NCBI GenBank assembly: GCA_024693285.1
Contig: JAILLE010000014.1
Coordinates: 59,014 to 123,013, forward strand
DNA from: Bacteroidales bacterium
Lineage (GTDB): Bacteria; Bacteroidota; Bacteroidia; Bacteroidales; UBA932
DNA length: 64,000 nucleotides
Reading direction: 5' to 3'
Part shown: positions 35,471 through 44,700 of the stretch, in pieces
Numbering within the stretch: the first letter of the stretch is position 1
Layout: each line of letters opens with the position of its first letter
The notes under the pieces: model-generated
Database searches by the model: none
What the model was told of the DNA's origin: nothing
Seen by the model: the letters and a program-made list of their open reading frames with translations, nothing else
Program-made: the position numbers and the translations under genes

Positions 35471-36832
35471 ACCGAGTAATGATCCATCATAGGCAGAACG
35501 ACTCATCTCGGGTGAGTCAATAATGACAGTATAATCATACAGGCTATTTGTGAAGAAATCCTTATACTTATCCCAGAACAACGCTCGGCTAGTCTCTGAC
35601 AATGAGGAAAATACTCGCGTTACAATCGATGAGACATTATATGTATATTTTCTAAGGAACTCTGAAGCATTATCATAATCACCCATCGAAATGTAACAAA
35701 TACCTCTATCCATCAAATCAATAGCGTATTCTGGATGATATTCACCATAAAGTTTGGCCCTAGCATCTAGTGATTGTTTGAGGTATTCTTGAGCTAATTC
35801 ATAATCGCCTAGATATCGGTAACAATTCCCTACAGTATTAAGGCTCTGAATATATTCTGGATGATCAATGCCTAAGACTTCTGCCCGTATGGAAAGAGAC
35901 TTCTTAGAACACTCCAAGGCCAAGCTATTTTGCCCTAAAACGGCATAACAACCACCAAGATTATTAAGAAAGCTGGCATACTCTGGGTGTTTCTTACCTA
36001 ATGCCAGGGCTCCAATATCCACAGCTTTTTGATAGTACCCTAATGCTGTAATGAAGTCGCCTACAGAAAAGAAACAATTGCCGATATTGGTCAATACCCT
36101 GGCATATTCTGGATTCTCTGGCCCCATAACAATTTCCCATATACCTAAAGATTTTTGGTAGTAATCTAACCCCTTACTATAATCACCCAAACTGGTATAG
36201 CAATTTGCTAAATTCATCAAACTACCGGCATAATCAGGATGTTCGTTCCCATATACCCTTTCGTAAATGGACAGAGACAGAAGATGATAATCGAGTGCCT
36301 TAGAATACTCTCCAAGGTCAAAATACAGATTTCCAATATTGTTCAAACAGTCAGCATAATCCGAACTGTCTTTTCCGAGAACTCTCTCGCAAATACTCAG
36401 AGACTGTCCGTAATACTCCAATGCTTGGCTATAATCACCCATATCGTGGTAGCAAGTACCAATGTTGAATAAACAACCTGCATATTCCTCGTGTTCTCTC
36501 CCATAGATATCTACCCACAGAGGCAATGCGCTCAAGTACTGTTGCAGGGCAGTGGATGACTCTCCAAGATATGCATAACAATTCCCTAGTTCGTTAAGAA
36601 GAAAAGCGATATTTTCGGATACTCTTCCAGATGTAGCTTCATAAAGATTAATGGATTCCTTTATTAATGGAATCGCTTCTTCGAAGTGTCCTTCTTCATA
36701 CTGTTGCATCCCATGTTTGCTAAGCGAATCTGCCTTACTTGACAAACTCTTGTTTTGAGAATATAACGGAATAGACGACAGTAGCGAAGCTGTCGCCAGA
36801 ATTGAGAAGGCTATGATAAGGTATTTTTTCAT
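33977..36832 (-). CDS. Exported TPR-CHAT caspase-like protein, copy 3
   Basis: A 951-residue protein. Signal peptide (YLIIAFSILATASLLSSIPLYSQ), then about eight full 42-residue kinesin-light-chain-type TPR units plus partial ends (about 40-420; typical unit NNIGNLYFDLGEYSKALDYH). A helical linker (KLILESGDED... GDYTRNLAL) precedes the CHAT domain. The catalytic His is in DVIHIATHGFYW (about 777) and Cys in LSACQSGLGEVTGDG (about 860). CHAT domains are caspase-related cysteine proteases activated through their TPRs. The C-terminal ~450 residues are nearly identical to copy 1. Cell location from the signal peptide would be periplasm, unusual for a self-killing protease. Confidence 0.9.
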   Translation of the reverse strand: MKKYLIIAFSILATASLLSSIPLYSQNKSLSSKADSLSKHGMQQYEEGHFEEAIPLIKESINLYEATSGRVSENIAFLLNELGNCYAYLGESSTALQQYLSALPLWVDIYGREHEEYAGCLFNIGTCYHDMGDYSQALEYYGQSLSICERVLGKDSSDYADCLNNIGNLYFDLGEYSKALDYHLLSLSIYERVYGNEHPDYAGSLMNLANCYTSLGDYSKGLDYYQKSLGIWEIVMGPENPEYARVLTNIGNCFFSVGDFITALGYYQKAVDIGALALGKKHPEYASFLNNLGGCYAVLGQNSLALECSKKSLSIRAEVLGIDHPEYIQSLNTVGNCYRYLGDYELAQEYLKQSLDARAKLYGEYHPEYAIDLMDRGICYISMGDYDNASEFLRKYTYNVSSIVTRVFSSLSETSRALFWDKYKDFFTNSLYDYTVIIDSPEMSRSAYDGSLLGKGLLLNAETEMRKLILESGDEDALRMFNEVQDNKVMLDRLYEDPVGKKKAIDSLYNDIEKRQQELMKRSKVFGDYTRNLALMWTDVQSSLGKKDIAIEFQTYSHQDTTFYIALTLRPGYAEPHLVELFNSEDLKGVRARYYKDTGMRDYYSSPSLTKLIWGRLSDELTGIRNVYFSPAGELNIIGIEYLLDEDGDHLVSEKRNYYRLTSTRELVKERKSTKMASATVYGGIRYDITPETHLTGEESESERLASAATRSWLPKGELSRARWDYLPGTKEEADAISSTLFSRRVHNDLIEGETSTEESFKSLSGAKNDVIHIATHGFYWTEKEANSGDTETSFYVLDGQHNAPKEDKALTRSGLLFAGAQNAFEGKDIPIDVEDGILTAKDISRMDLRGTELAVLSACQSGLGEVTGDGVFGLQRGFKKAGVQSLVMSLWKVSDEATKIMMTRFYENLAKGKSKYDAFREAQNYLRKYDGGLYDEPEYYAAFVLLDAIK

Positions 36833-36836
36833 TTAT

Positions 36837-38330
36837 CTATTTAATAGCGTCCAACAAAACAAAAGCCGCATAATACTCCGGCTCATCGTATAACCCACCG
36901 TCATACATCCGAAGATAATTCTGTGCCTCGCGGAAGGCGACGTACTTGCTGCGGCCTTTCGCGAGGTTCTCATAGAATCGCGTCATCATTAGCTTGGTAG
37001 CATTGTCATCAACTTCCCAAAGGCTCATCACGATAGACTGCACACCGGCCTTCTTGAAACCACGCTGCAAGCCGAACACTCCGTCTCCGGTAACCTCGCC
37101 GAGGCCTGACTGGCACGCAGAGATAACAACCAGGTCAGTGCCTCTCAGGTCCATTCTCGAGATGTCCTTCGCTGTCAGGATGCCGTCCTCAACGTCTATC
37201 GGAATCTCTTTACCGTCGAAGGCATTTTGGGCACCGGCAAAGAGAAGTCCCGAATGCGTCAGGGCCTTGTCCTCCTTCGGAGCTTTGCTCTCGCCATCTA
37301 GCATAAACGATGATGTCTCCATCCCGCTGCGCCCTGCTTCCGTCTCCGTCCAGTAGAACCCGTGAGTGGCAATATGGATAACGTCATTCCTTGCTCCACC
37401 TAAGGCCTTGAACGACTCTTCCGTTCCAGCCTCTCCTTCCAGCAACTCGTTCTTCACCCTTTTCGATGTCAGTGTCGTGGATATGGACTCGGCCTCTTCC
37501 TTCGTGCCAGGAAGATATTTCCAACCACCGCGGGTTGTAGACAGACTGTCCAACGGAGTATATGACCGTGTCGCCGCCAGAGCAAGCCGTTCGCTTTCGG
37601 TCTCCTCGCCGGTCAGCTTGCTCCCCGGCGTCACGTCATAGCGGATGCCCCCATAGATCGTGGCGTCTGACATCTTCTTGGACTGATGCTCTTTGGCGAG
37701 CTCACGTGTCGAGGTCAGGCGATAGTAGTTGCGTTTCTCCGATAAGAGATGCTCGCCGTCTTCGTCCAGCATATACTCGATGCCGATATTGTTCAACTCG
37801 CCAGCCGGGGAGAAGTAGACATTCTTAACACCATTTAGTTCTTCCGCCAGGTTGCCCCAAATCAGTTTTGACATCGTAGTCGACGTGTAATATGCCTTTG
37901 AATCCGACTTGGCCTTCATCTGGGTGCTATTGAACAGCTCCACCAAATGCGGCGCCGTGTAGCCCGGGCGCAATGTTAATGCAATGTAGAACGTGGTATC
38001 CTGATGGGTATAGGTCTCAAACTCGATGGCGATATCCTTCTTGCCGAGGGCGGCCTGGACGTCCGTCCATTTCAAAGCCAGGTTCCTCGTGTAGTCCCCG
38101 AACACTTTGCTCCGTTTCATCAACTCCTGCTGGCGAGCCTCGATGTCGTTATTCAGGGAATCTATCAAGGCCTTCTTTCCGACCGGATCCTCATATATCT
38201 TATCCAGTCGAATTCGGCTCTGCTGCACCTCGTTGTACATCCTTAACGCCTCTTCGTCACCGCTCTCAAGAATCAACTTGCGCATCTCAGTTTCGGCATT
38301 TAGTAAGAGGCCCTTGCTCAGCAAAGCACC
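36837..38330. repeat. CHAT-domain direct repeat, copy 2 (more diverged)
   Basis: Related to 33977-35470 and 39811-41300 along the linker and CHAT coding region; less similar than those two are to each other. Confidence 0.7.
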
Positions 38331-39803
38331 ATCATATGCGATAACATGCATCTGGGAAGTAGAAATGGTGACACTGTAATCATATAACCTATTTGTGTAG
38401 AAACCATTGAACTTCTTCCAGAAAGATTCGCGCATCGACTCGGTTAATGAAGAAAATGAAGAAGAAATATAAGCTGAAATCGTACTTGAATACTGTACAA
38501 AAAACTCGGAAGCCTTGCTGAAATCCTCTAATATAAAATAGCATTCCCCGATGTCGAGAAGACTCCTGGCGTATTCATGATGACTTTCACCGTAAACTAT
38601 CTCTTTAATCTCCAATGCTTTCTGAGCATATGAGAGTGCAGCCGCATAGTCCCCCATGCTATAGTAGCATTCCCCAAGGTAGGTAAGATCATTAATATAA
38701 ACTGAGTTTTCCTTACCAGAAGTCCTCTCAATGATTGATAAAGATCGCAAATGATAATCTATAGCCTTAATGAAATCGTTTAAATGCTTATAACAAATAC
38801 CAATGTTGCCCAAAGAACGTGCATAGCTCGGATTCTCCTTACCAAAAAGCCTCTCAAATGATTCTAACGCTCGTTGGCAATAATCTAGCGCATTAAAGTA
38901 TTCTCCTAATTTAATATAACACCACCCGATGTTGTTCAGACTGAGCGCATGATCCGGATGACCTTTCTTCTGAACTCTCTCCTGGATCTCCAGAGCCTGA
39001 AGAAGATAGTCCAGCGCCTTGGCGTAATTGCCCAGTTCGATGTAGCACGTCCCGATGTTACGCAAATAGATTGCATAATCCGGATGATCCTTCCCCAGAA
39101 CTCTCTCCTGGAACTCCAGGGCCTGAAGAAGATAGTCCAACGCCTTGGTGTAGTCGCCCATTTCGAAGTAGCAAGCGCCGACATTGTTCAGGCTATAAGC
39201 ATATTCTGGATGATCTTTCCCTAGGGCTCTACCCAGGATTTCCATGGCCTGAAGAAAATAGTCCTTCGCCTTGGTGTAGTCGAACATTAGGGCGTAGCAA
39301 AGGCCAAAATTCTTCAGACTCCGAGCATAATCCGGATGATCCTTCCCCTGGGCTCTACCCTGTATCTCCATGGCCCGAAGAAATAAGCCCTGCGCCTTAA
39401 CATAGTCGCCCAGTCGGGCGTAGCAAAGGCCGATATTGTTCAGGCTAAGCGCAAAATCCGGATGATCCATCCCCAGAACTCTCCTACGGATTTCCAGGGC
39501 CTGAAGCCCATAGTCAAGCGCCTTGGCGTAGCTGCCCAATTCGTAGTAGCATTTGCCAACATTGTTGATGCTATTCGCAAAGTCAGCAGAGTGCACACCG
39601 AGTTGCTTCCTCCTAATCTCAGCCGCATTCTCGAAAAGGACGATCGCTTCCTCATACTTCTGCTCCGCAAAAAGGTCGCAGCCAAGTTGATGGAGAGAAT
39701 CCGCCCTTGCCAGCAAGGCCTTGTCTTGAGAGAAAGATGAAATGGACAATGACAGAAAGGCCATTGTAATAAGGATCACTTTCAGAAGGCATCGACTCCG
39801 CAT
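36837..39803 (-). CDS. Exported TPR-CHAT caspase-like protein, copy 2
   Basis: A 988-residue paralogue. Signal peptide (VILITMAFLSLSISSFSQ), about nine full 42-residue TPR units plus partial ends, then linker and CHAT domain with His in VIHIATHGFYW (about 811) and Cys in ISACQSGLGE (about 897). Four or five of the TPR units (about 38940-39565) are nearly identical in DNA sequence, so recently duplicated. The CHAT part has diverged from copies 1 and 3 more than those have from each other (for example GKLNDLVVIS against GTELAVLS). The stop-to-start gaps to copy 1 and copy 3 are 7 and 4 bases, so the three are one transcript. Confidence 0.9.
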   Translation of the reverse strand: MRSRCLLKVILITMAFLSLSISSFSQDKALLARADSLHQLGCDLFAEQKYEEAIVLFENAAEIRRKQLGVHSADFANSINNVGKCYYELGSYAKALDYGLQALEIRRRVLGMDHPDFALSLNNIGLCYARLGDYVKAQGLFLRAMEIQGRAQGKDHPDYARSLKNFGLCYALMFDYTKAKDYFLQAMEILGRALGKDHPEYAYSLNNVGACYFEMGDYTKALDYLLQALEFQERVLGKDHPDYAIYLRNIGTCYIELGNYAKALDYLLQALEIQERVQKKGHPDHALSLNNIGWCYIKLGEYFNALDYCQRALESFERLFGKENPSYARSLGNIGICYKHLNDFIKAIDYHLRSLSIIERTSGKENSVYINDLTYLGECYYSMGDYAAALSYAQKALEIKEIVYGESHHEYARSLLDIGECYFILEDFSKASEFFVQYSSTISAYISSSFSSLTESMRESFWKKFNGFYTNRLYDYSVTISTSQMHVIAYDGALLSKGLLLNAETEMRKLILESGDEEALRMYNEVQQSRIRLDKIYEDPVGKKALIDSLNNDIEARQQELMKRSKVFGDYTRNLALKWTDVQAALGKKDIAIEFETYTHQDTTFYIALTLRPGYTAPHLVELFNSTQMKAKSDSKAYYTSTTMSKLIWGNLAEELNGVKNVYFSPAGELNNIGIEYMLDEDGEHLLSEKRNYYRLTSTRELAKEHQSKKMSDATIYGGIRYDVTPGSKLTGEETESERLALAATRSYTPLDSLSTTRGGWKYLPGTKEEAESISTTLTSKRVKNELLEGEAGTEESFKALGGARNDVIHIATHGFYWTETEAGRSGMETSSFMLDGESKAPKEDKALTHSGLLFAGAQNAFDGKEIPIDVEDGILTAKDISRMDLRGTDLVVISACQSGLGEVTGDGVFGLQRGFKKAGVQSIVMSLWEVDDNATKLMMTRFYENLAKGRSKYVAFREAQNYLRMYDGGLYDEPEYYAAFVLLDAIK
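38940..39565. repeat. 126-bp tandem repeats coding for TPR units
   Basis: About five units with a 126-base period (42 codons). For example, GAAGAAGATAGTCCA recurs near 38998 and 39125 and CCGGATGATCC near 39080 and 39335. The likeness extends to third codon positions, which points to recent slippage or unequal crossing-over rather than old TPR evolution. Confidence 0.8.
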
Positions 39804-39810
39804 ACTCTTT

Positions 39811-41300
39811 CTATTTTATCGCATCAAGCAGAACGAAGGCTGCATAGTACTCCGGCTCATCATAAAAACCATCATCATACTTTCGAAGATAATTCTGTGC
39901 TTCCCGGAAGGAGTCGTACTTGCTTCGTCCTTTTGCGAGGTTCTCGTAAAACCGAGTCATCATGATCTTCGTTGCTTCGTCACTGACTTTCCACAGACTC
40001 ATCACGAGCGACTGCACGCCGGCTTTCTTGAAGCCGCGCTGCAGACCGAAGACACCGTCACCCGTCACCTCACCAAGGCCGGACTGGCAGGCGGAAAGAA
40101 CCGCCAGTTCCGTGCCCCGTAGATCCATTCGCGAGATGTCCTTAGCCGTGAGTATTCCATCCTCTACGTCAATAGGAATGTCCCTGCCCTCAAAAGTGTT
40201 CTGCGCCCCTGCAAAAAGGAGCCCGGAACGTGTGAGCGCCTTGTCTTCCTTGGGGGCATTGTGCTGCCCGTCCAGCGCGAAAGACGATGTCTCGACGTCG
40301 CCCGTGGTCGCCTCCGTCTCTGTCCAGTAGAATCCGTGCGTGGCGATGTGGATGACGTCATTCTTCGCGCCGCTGAGGGCCTTGAAGGACTCTTCGGTAC
40401 TAGCCTCGCCTTCAATCAAATCGTTGTGGACTTTCCTGGAGAAGAGAGTTGACGAGATGGCGTCGGCCTCCTCCTTGGTGCCCGGAAGATAATCCCACCT
40501 AGCTCTGCTGAGTTCGCCCATGGGTAGCCAGGAGCGGGTGGCCGCTGACGCCAACCGCTCGGACTCCGACTCCTCGCCGGTTAGGCGGGTCTCTGGCGTG
40601 ATGTCGTAGCGGATGCCGCCATACACCGTTGCGCTGGCCATCTTGGAAGACTTTCTTTCTTTGACGAGTTCGCGGGTGGAGGTAAGGCGGTAGAAGTTCC
40701 GTTTCTCGGAGACGAGATGATCTCCGTCCTCGTCAAGCAGATACTCGATGCCGATGTTGTTGAGTTCACCAGCCGGGGAAAAGTAAACGTTCCTGACGCC
40801 AGTCAGCTCGCTAGACAGCCTGCCCCAAATCAGTTTCGTCAGGGAGGGGGATGAGTAATAGTCCCTCATTCCTGTCTCCTTGTCGTATCTTGCCCGGACA
40901 CCTTTCAGATCTTCACTGTTGAACAACTCCACAAGATGCGGTTCGGTATAGCCCGGACGAAGAGTCAGGGCGATGTAAAACGTGGTATCCTTATGAGTGT
41001 AGGTCTCGAACTCTATGGCAATGTCCTTCTTCCCAAGAGAACTCTGTACGTCGGTCCATTTAAGGGCAAGATTGCGTGTATAGTCTCCGAACACCTTGCT
41101 CCGTTTCATCAGCTCCTGCTGGCGGGTCTCAAGGTCATTGTTAAGGGAATCAATGGCACCTTTTTTACCGACAGGGTCTTCATAGAGCCTGTCAAGTTTT
41201 ATCCTGCTTTCTTGAACCTCATCGTAAATCTTCAACGCTTCCTCGTCTCCGCTCTCGAGAATCAGTTTCCGCATTTCAGTTTCAGCGTTCAGTAAGAGGC
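39811..41300. repeat. CHAT-domain direct repeat, copy 1
   Basis: Highly similar in DNA to 33977-35470 (offset 5834 bases at the 3' ends). A short decayed fourth copy of its 3' end lies at 44701-44822. Confidence 0.75.
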
Positions 41301-43674
41301 CCTTGCCCAGTAATGCGCCATTATAAGCAGTGCTGTTCATTTCTGGGATGCAGATACTAGTGGCATAGTCGTACAGTTTATTCGTGTAGAAGTCTTCAAA
41401 CTTCCCCCAGAATAAGGCTCGCTGCGATTCTGTTAGTGAACTAAAAGCACTAAGTACAAATGATGAGTTTAAAGTGTAATACGAAATAAAGTACTCTGCA
41501 GCTTTGACTAAATCGCCGGAAGCTAGGTGGCATTCTCCGATATTGTAAAAGCACCAAGCATAGTCCGGATGCTTTTTGCCAAGTGCTTTCTCGCGTAACT
41601 CTAAGGCCTGTTGTAAATAATCTAGAGCCAGACTATAATCACCGAGACTTTTGTAACATTCACCGATATTATTAAGAACATTTGCATACCTAAAATGATC
41701 CTTACCATAGACTATCTTGCTGATTGCCATCGACCGCATATAGTATTCTATGGCTTGGGCATACTCTCCAAATTGGCTTAGACATACAGCGAGGCTATTA
41801 TAACTATTTGCAACATCCGGATGCTCTTTTCCAAAAACCTTTTCTTGGATAGTTAATGCCAACTCATAGCATTCCTTGGCTTTATTATAGTTGTGTAATT
41901 CATTGTAACAAATACCAATATTGTGAAGAGTGTTGGCATAATCCGGATGATCCTGGCCAAGGACTTTTTCTTGAATCGCCAAAGCCTGCTTATAGTATTC
42001 CAAGGCCCTGTTATAATCACCTAGGTCAGAATAACAATTCCCAATATTGTTTAAAGTGGCTGCATAATCCGAATGATCCTGGCCTAATTGTTTCTTAGTG
42101 ATATCTAATGCCTTCAAGTGATATTCCAGGGCCTTGATATAATCGCCAAAAGAGGAATAACAAAGTCCAACATTGTCTAAACCATTGGCAAAAATAGGAT
42201 GCTCTTTACCATATGATTCCTCCCAGATTATCAAAGCCTTTTGATAATACTCCAAGGCACTAACGAAATCACCTAAGTCAGCATATATATTTCCAATACT
42301 GTTAAAGCTTTTAGCATAATCAGGATGGTTCTCATCTAAAACCATTTTGCGTACCGATAAAGCTTGCTGACAGAATTCAAGAGCTTTTGTGTAATTACCG
42401 AGACTAGTGTAACAGATTCCTATATTGTCAAGGACAGCGGCAGAAGCGGGATGATTCAAGCCAATGGAAACCTCGTATATGTTTAACGCTTGTTGATAGT
42501 AATCCAGCGCTTTGGAGTAGTCACCTATATCATCGTAACAGCAGGCGATATTATTCAAGACATCGGCATATTCCGGATCATCCCCACCGATGACCTTTTC
42601 TAAAATCGACAAACCCTTTTGATAGCATTCAAGAGCTTTTGTATAGTCACCCATTGAATTATAGCAACTTGCTATCTCATCAAGACTCAAGGCGCAAGAC
42701 CTATGGTCCTTACCATAGACTTGCTCTCTAATTTCCAGAGCCTGCTGATGGCGTTCTAGGGCCGTTGCATAGTCACCTAGGTAATAATAACAAATACCGA
42801 TATTGCTCAAGCCTGTAGCATAATCCGAACTCTCCTTACCATATGCCTTTTCATTAATTATTAACTCTTTCTGATAGTAATATAGAGCTGTCGTATACTC
42901 ACCCAGATCTAGATAACAATTACCAACATTACCCAAATCAATCGCACAATCAGGATGCTCTTTCCCATGTATCTTCTCATCACATTCTAATACAAGCAGA
43001 TAGTATTCTAACGCTTTAGAAGGGTTATCAAGTTCAGAATAACACATTCCTACATTTTCAAGGCTAGTGATGTAATCGGAATTGTCTTCGCCAAGTGTTA
43101 TCTTCAAAATATCGGATGCCTGGAGGTAATTCGTCAACGCGTTTTCATAGTCACCAAGGCTCTCAAAGCAAAAGCCAATGTTATTGAGGGTCATTGCGTA
43201 ATCAGGATGCTCCTTACTAAATTCTTTCTCTCGATTCACCAATACATTCTCAAAGAATTCTAATGCTTCAGAATACATCCCAAGTTTTCGGTAACAATTT
43301 GCAATACTATTCAAGCACTTGGTATAATCCGGATGCTCTTTGCCGAGGACTCTCGCACGAATCTCAAGTGCCTGCTGATGATAATATAGAGCTTTGGAGT
43401 AATCTTCGAGGTTCCAATAACATACTCCAATGTTGTTGATACTGTTCGCCAAATCAGCAGAAAACTCTCCCAGTTGTTCTTTTCTAATTCCCGCTGCCTT
43501 CTCGAAAAGATATATCGCATCCTCATACTTCTTCTTCGAAAAAAAGTCGCGGCCAAGTTGATGGAGAGAATCTGCCTTAGCAAGCAGTTCTTTGTTTTGA
43601 GAATACGAAGGAATGGACAATGGTACAGATGCCATTACCAGAACGAAGATAGTTATGAAGAGGTGTTTTATCAT
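39811..43674 (-). CDS. Exported TPR-CHAT caspase-like protein, copy 1 (longest)
   Basis: A 1287-residue paralogue, first of the three in transcription order. Signal peptide (FITIFVLVMASVPLSIPSYSQ), then about sixteen full 42-residue TPR units plus partial ends (about 40-760), linker, and CHAT domain with His in VIHIATHGFYW (about 1111) and Cys in LSACQSGLGE (about 1195). The extra length against copy 2 is almost exactly seven TPR units. TPR-coding DNA (41.5-43.6 kb) is much richer in A+T than the CHAT-coding part (39.8-41.2 kb), so the two halves have different histories. Catalytic residues look intact. Starts 78 bases after the AbiH stop. Confidence 0.9.
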   Translation of the reverse strand: MIKHLFITIFVLVMASVPLSIPSYSQNKELLAKADSLHQLGRDFFSKKKYEDAIYLFEKAAGIRKEQLGEFSADLANSINNIGVCYWNLEDYSKALYYHQQALEIRARVLGKEHPDYTKCLNSIANCYRKLGMYSEALEFFENVLVNREKEFSKEHPDYAMTLNNIGFCFESLGDYENALTNYLQASDILKITLGEDNSDYITSLENVGMCYSELDNPSKALEYYLLVLECDEKIHGKEHPDCAIDLGNVGNCYLDLGEYTTALYYYQKELIINEKAYGKESSDYATGLSNIGICYYYLGDYATALERHQQALEIREQVYGKDHRSCALSLDEIASCYNSMGDYTKALECYQKGLSILEKVIGGDDPEYADVLNNIACCYDDIGDYSKALDYYQQALNIYEVSIGLNHPASAAVLDNIGICYTSLGNYTKALEFCQQALSVRKMVLDENHPDYAKSFNSIGNIYADLGDFVSALEYYQKALIIWEESYGKEHPIFANGLDNVGLCYSSFGDYIKALEYHLKALDITKKQLGQDHSDYAATLNNIGNCYSDLGDYNRALEYYKQALAIQEKVLGQDHPDYANTLHNIGICYNELHNYNKAKECYELALTIQEKVFGKEHPDVANSYNSLAVCLSQFGEYAQAIEYYMRSMAISKIVYGKDHFRYANVLNNIGECYKSLGDYSLALDYLQQALELREKALGKKHPDYAWCFYNIGECHLASGDLVKAAEYFISYYTLNSSFVLSAFSSLTESQRALFWGKFEDFYTNKLYDYATSICIPEMNSTAYNGALLGKGLLLNAETEMRKLILESGDEEALKIYDEVQESRIKLDRLYEDPVGKKGAIDSLNNDLETRQQELMKRSKVFGDYTRNLALKWTDVQSSLGKKDIAIEFETYTHKDTTFYIALTLRPGYTEPHLVELFNSEDLKGVRARYDKETGMRDYYSSPSLTKLIWGRLSSELTGVRNVYFSPAGELNNIGIEYLLDEDGDHLVSEKRNFYRLTSTRELVKERKSSKMASATVYGGIRYDITPETRLTGEESESERLASAATRSWLPMGELSRARWDYLPGTKEEADAISSTLFSRKVHNDLIEGEASTEESFKALSGAKNDVIHIATHGFYWTETEATTGDVETSSFALDGQHNAPKEDKALTRSGLLFAGAQNTFEGRDIPIDVEDGILTAKDISRMDLRGTELAVLSACQSGLGEVTGDGVFGLQRGFKKAGVQSLVMSLWKVSDEATKIMMTRFYENLAKGRSKYDSFREAQNYLRKYDDGFYDEPEYYAAFVLLDAIK

Positions 43675-43751
43675 TCGCTACTTGACTATATCCAATAGAA
43701 TAAAAATAGAGTATTTATGGTTTATCGTAAATGTCCATTAATTAAAGAGTA

Positions 43752-44669
43752 TTATTCATTCTCTTCTTTTTTCGTTTTTATGAATTGAATCGACCTTTCA
43801 ATTGAAAGAAAAATATCACTATTGTTTACCGCATCCTTAATTCTCCCCTTCAACTCTGAAATGGACTTGTCATTATAATCGTAAATTTTTATTGTTTTGC
43901 CCATTGAAAAAGACTCATCTTTAAATGACTGAAAAAAGTCCAGAAAATATGGCATATCTTCAGGCCAAAGACCAACACCAAATAATTCTACGTACTTGGC
44001 ATTCTTCAGACTTTTCTCAAGGTAGCCCTGTTTTTGAGGCATAAATGCTTGGTTCTTACTCTTCTCCATATATTTAAAACGCTTCTTAGGCGCTTTCGCA
44101 ATACCAAGAATGATTGAACCTCCATTCCTATTGCCATCAGTCCTTCCGTGTATGTAATCACAAATTACAGCGTTGGGAAAGATAAGATTCCGGGGAGATT
44201 CCCATGGAGCGTTGTCTCCGTTAATAATGTCCGCGATTTGGTCTAAAAGGACATAATTGAATGAATACAGATTGAAAACATCAAAGTCACCTTTGCTCTT
44301 TTCCCGTTCAAAATCCAGCCAAACATTGAACGCTTTAGAATCCATATGGATTTTTCCTTTGGCGCAATTTACCCCGTTTGCGACATATTTTTGGAAAGCA
44401 CACTCAATGGCATAGTATGCATCCTTGTCTCTTTTGCCAAACAATAAACTATAAATACATGGGCAACTGCTTGCATAGTCATTTAAACTATTCTCTATTG
44501 AGAATGCCTTCTTTTTGACTCGTTCTGAGATAAAACGGATTAGTCCTGACTTTGCATAGTGGGAACGGACGCCTTCCCATTCTTTTGATGAAAAGAATTG
44601 CTCGTAACCGACAGAGTTAAGGCCTAGATCAATGTTGAAGCCATTACCTATTACTAAAACCCTTTCCAT
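43752..44669 (-). CDS. AbiH-family abortive-infection protein
   Basis: A 305-residue protein with the AbiH hallmark at the N-terminus, RVLVIGNGFNIDLGLNSVGYEQFF. The middle holds FNVWLDFEREKSKGDFDVFNLYSFNYVLLDQI and IHGR, both typical of the family, and VELFGVGLWPEDMPYF near the end. AbiH was described in lactococcal phage resistance; the mechanism is not known. Low GC compared with core genes. It lies between a CHAT relic and the CHAT triplet, so it appears to have been inserted into the CHAT locus. Confidence 0.85.
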   Translation of the reverse strand: MERVLVIGNGFNIDLGLNSVGYEQFFSSKEWEGVRSHYAKSGLIRFISERVKKKAFSIENSLNDYASSCPCIYSLLFGKRDKDAYYAIECAFQKYVANGVNCAKGKIHMDSKAFNVWLDFEREKSKGDFDVFNLYSFNYVLLDQIADIINGDNAPWESPRNLIFPNAVICDYIHGRTDGNRNGGSIILGIAKAPKKRFKYMEKSKNQAFMPQKQGYLEKSLKNAKYVELFGVGLWPEDMPYFLDFFQSFKDESFSMGKTIKIYDYNDKSISELKGRIKDAVNNSDIFLSIERSIQFIKTKKEENE

Positions 44670-44700
44670 ATATAACGAAACGTACTATTAAACTGTGTGT

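Noticed and set aside
38940..43600. Regularly spaced direct repeats that could be taken for a CRISPR array
   Set aside because: The period is 126 bases with no unique spacers and all units are translated TPRs in large genes; no cas genes are nearby.
33977..43674. CRISPR-linked TPR-CHAT protease (Craspase type)
   Set aside because: No Cas effector or array in the window, and all three proteins have signal peptides.
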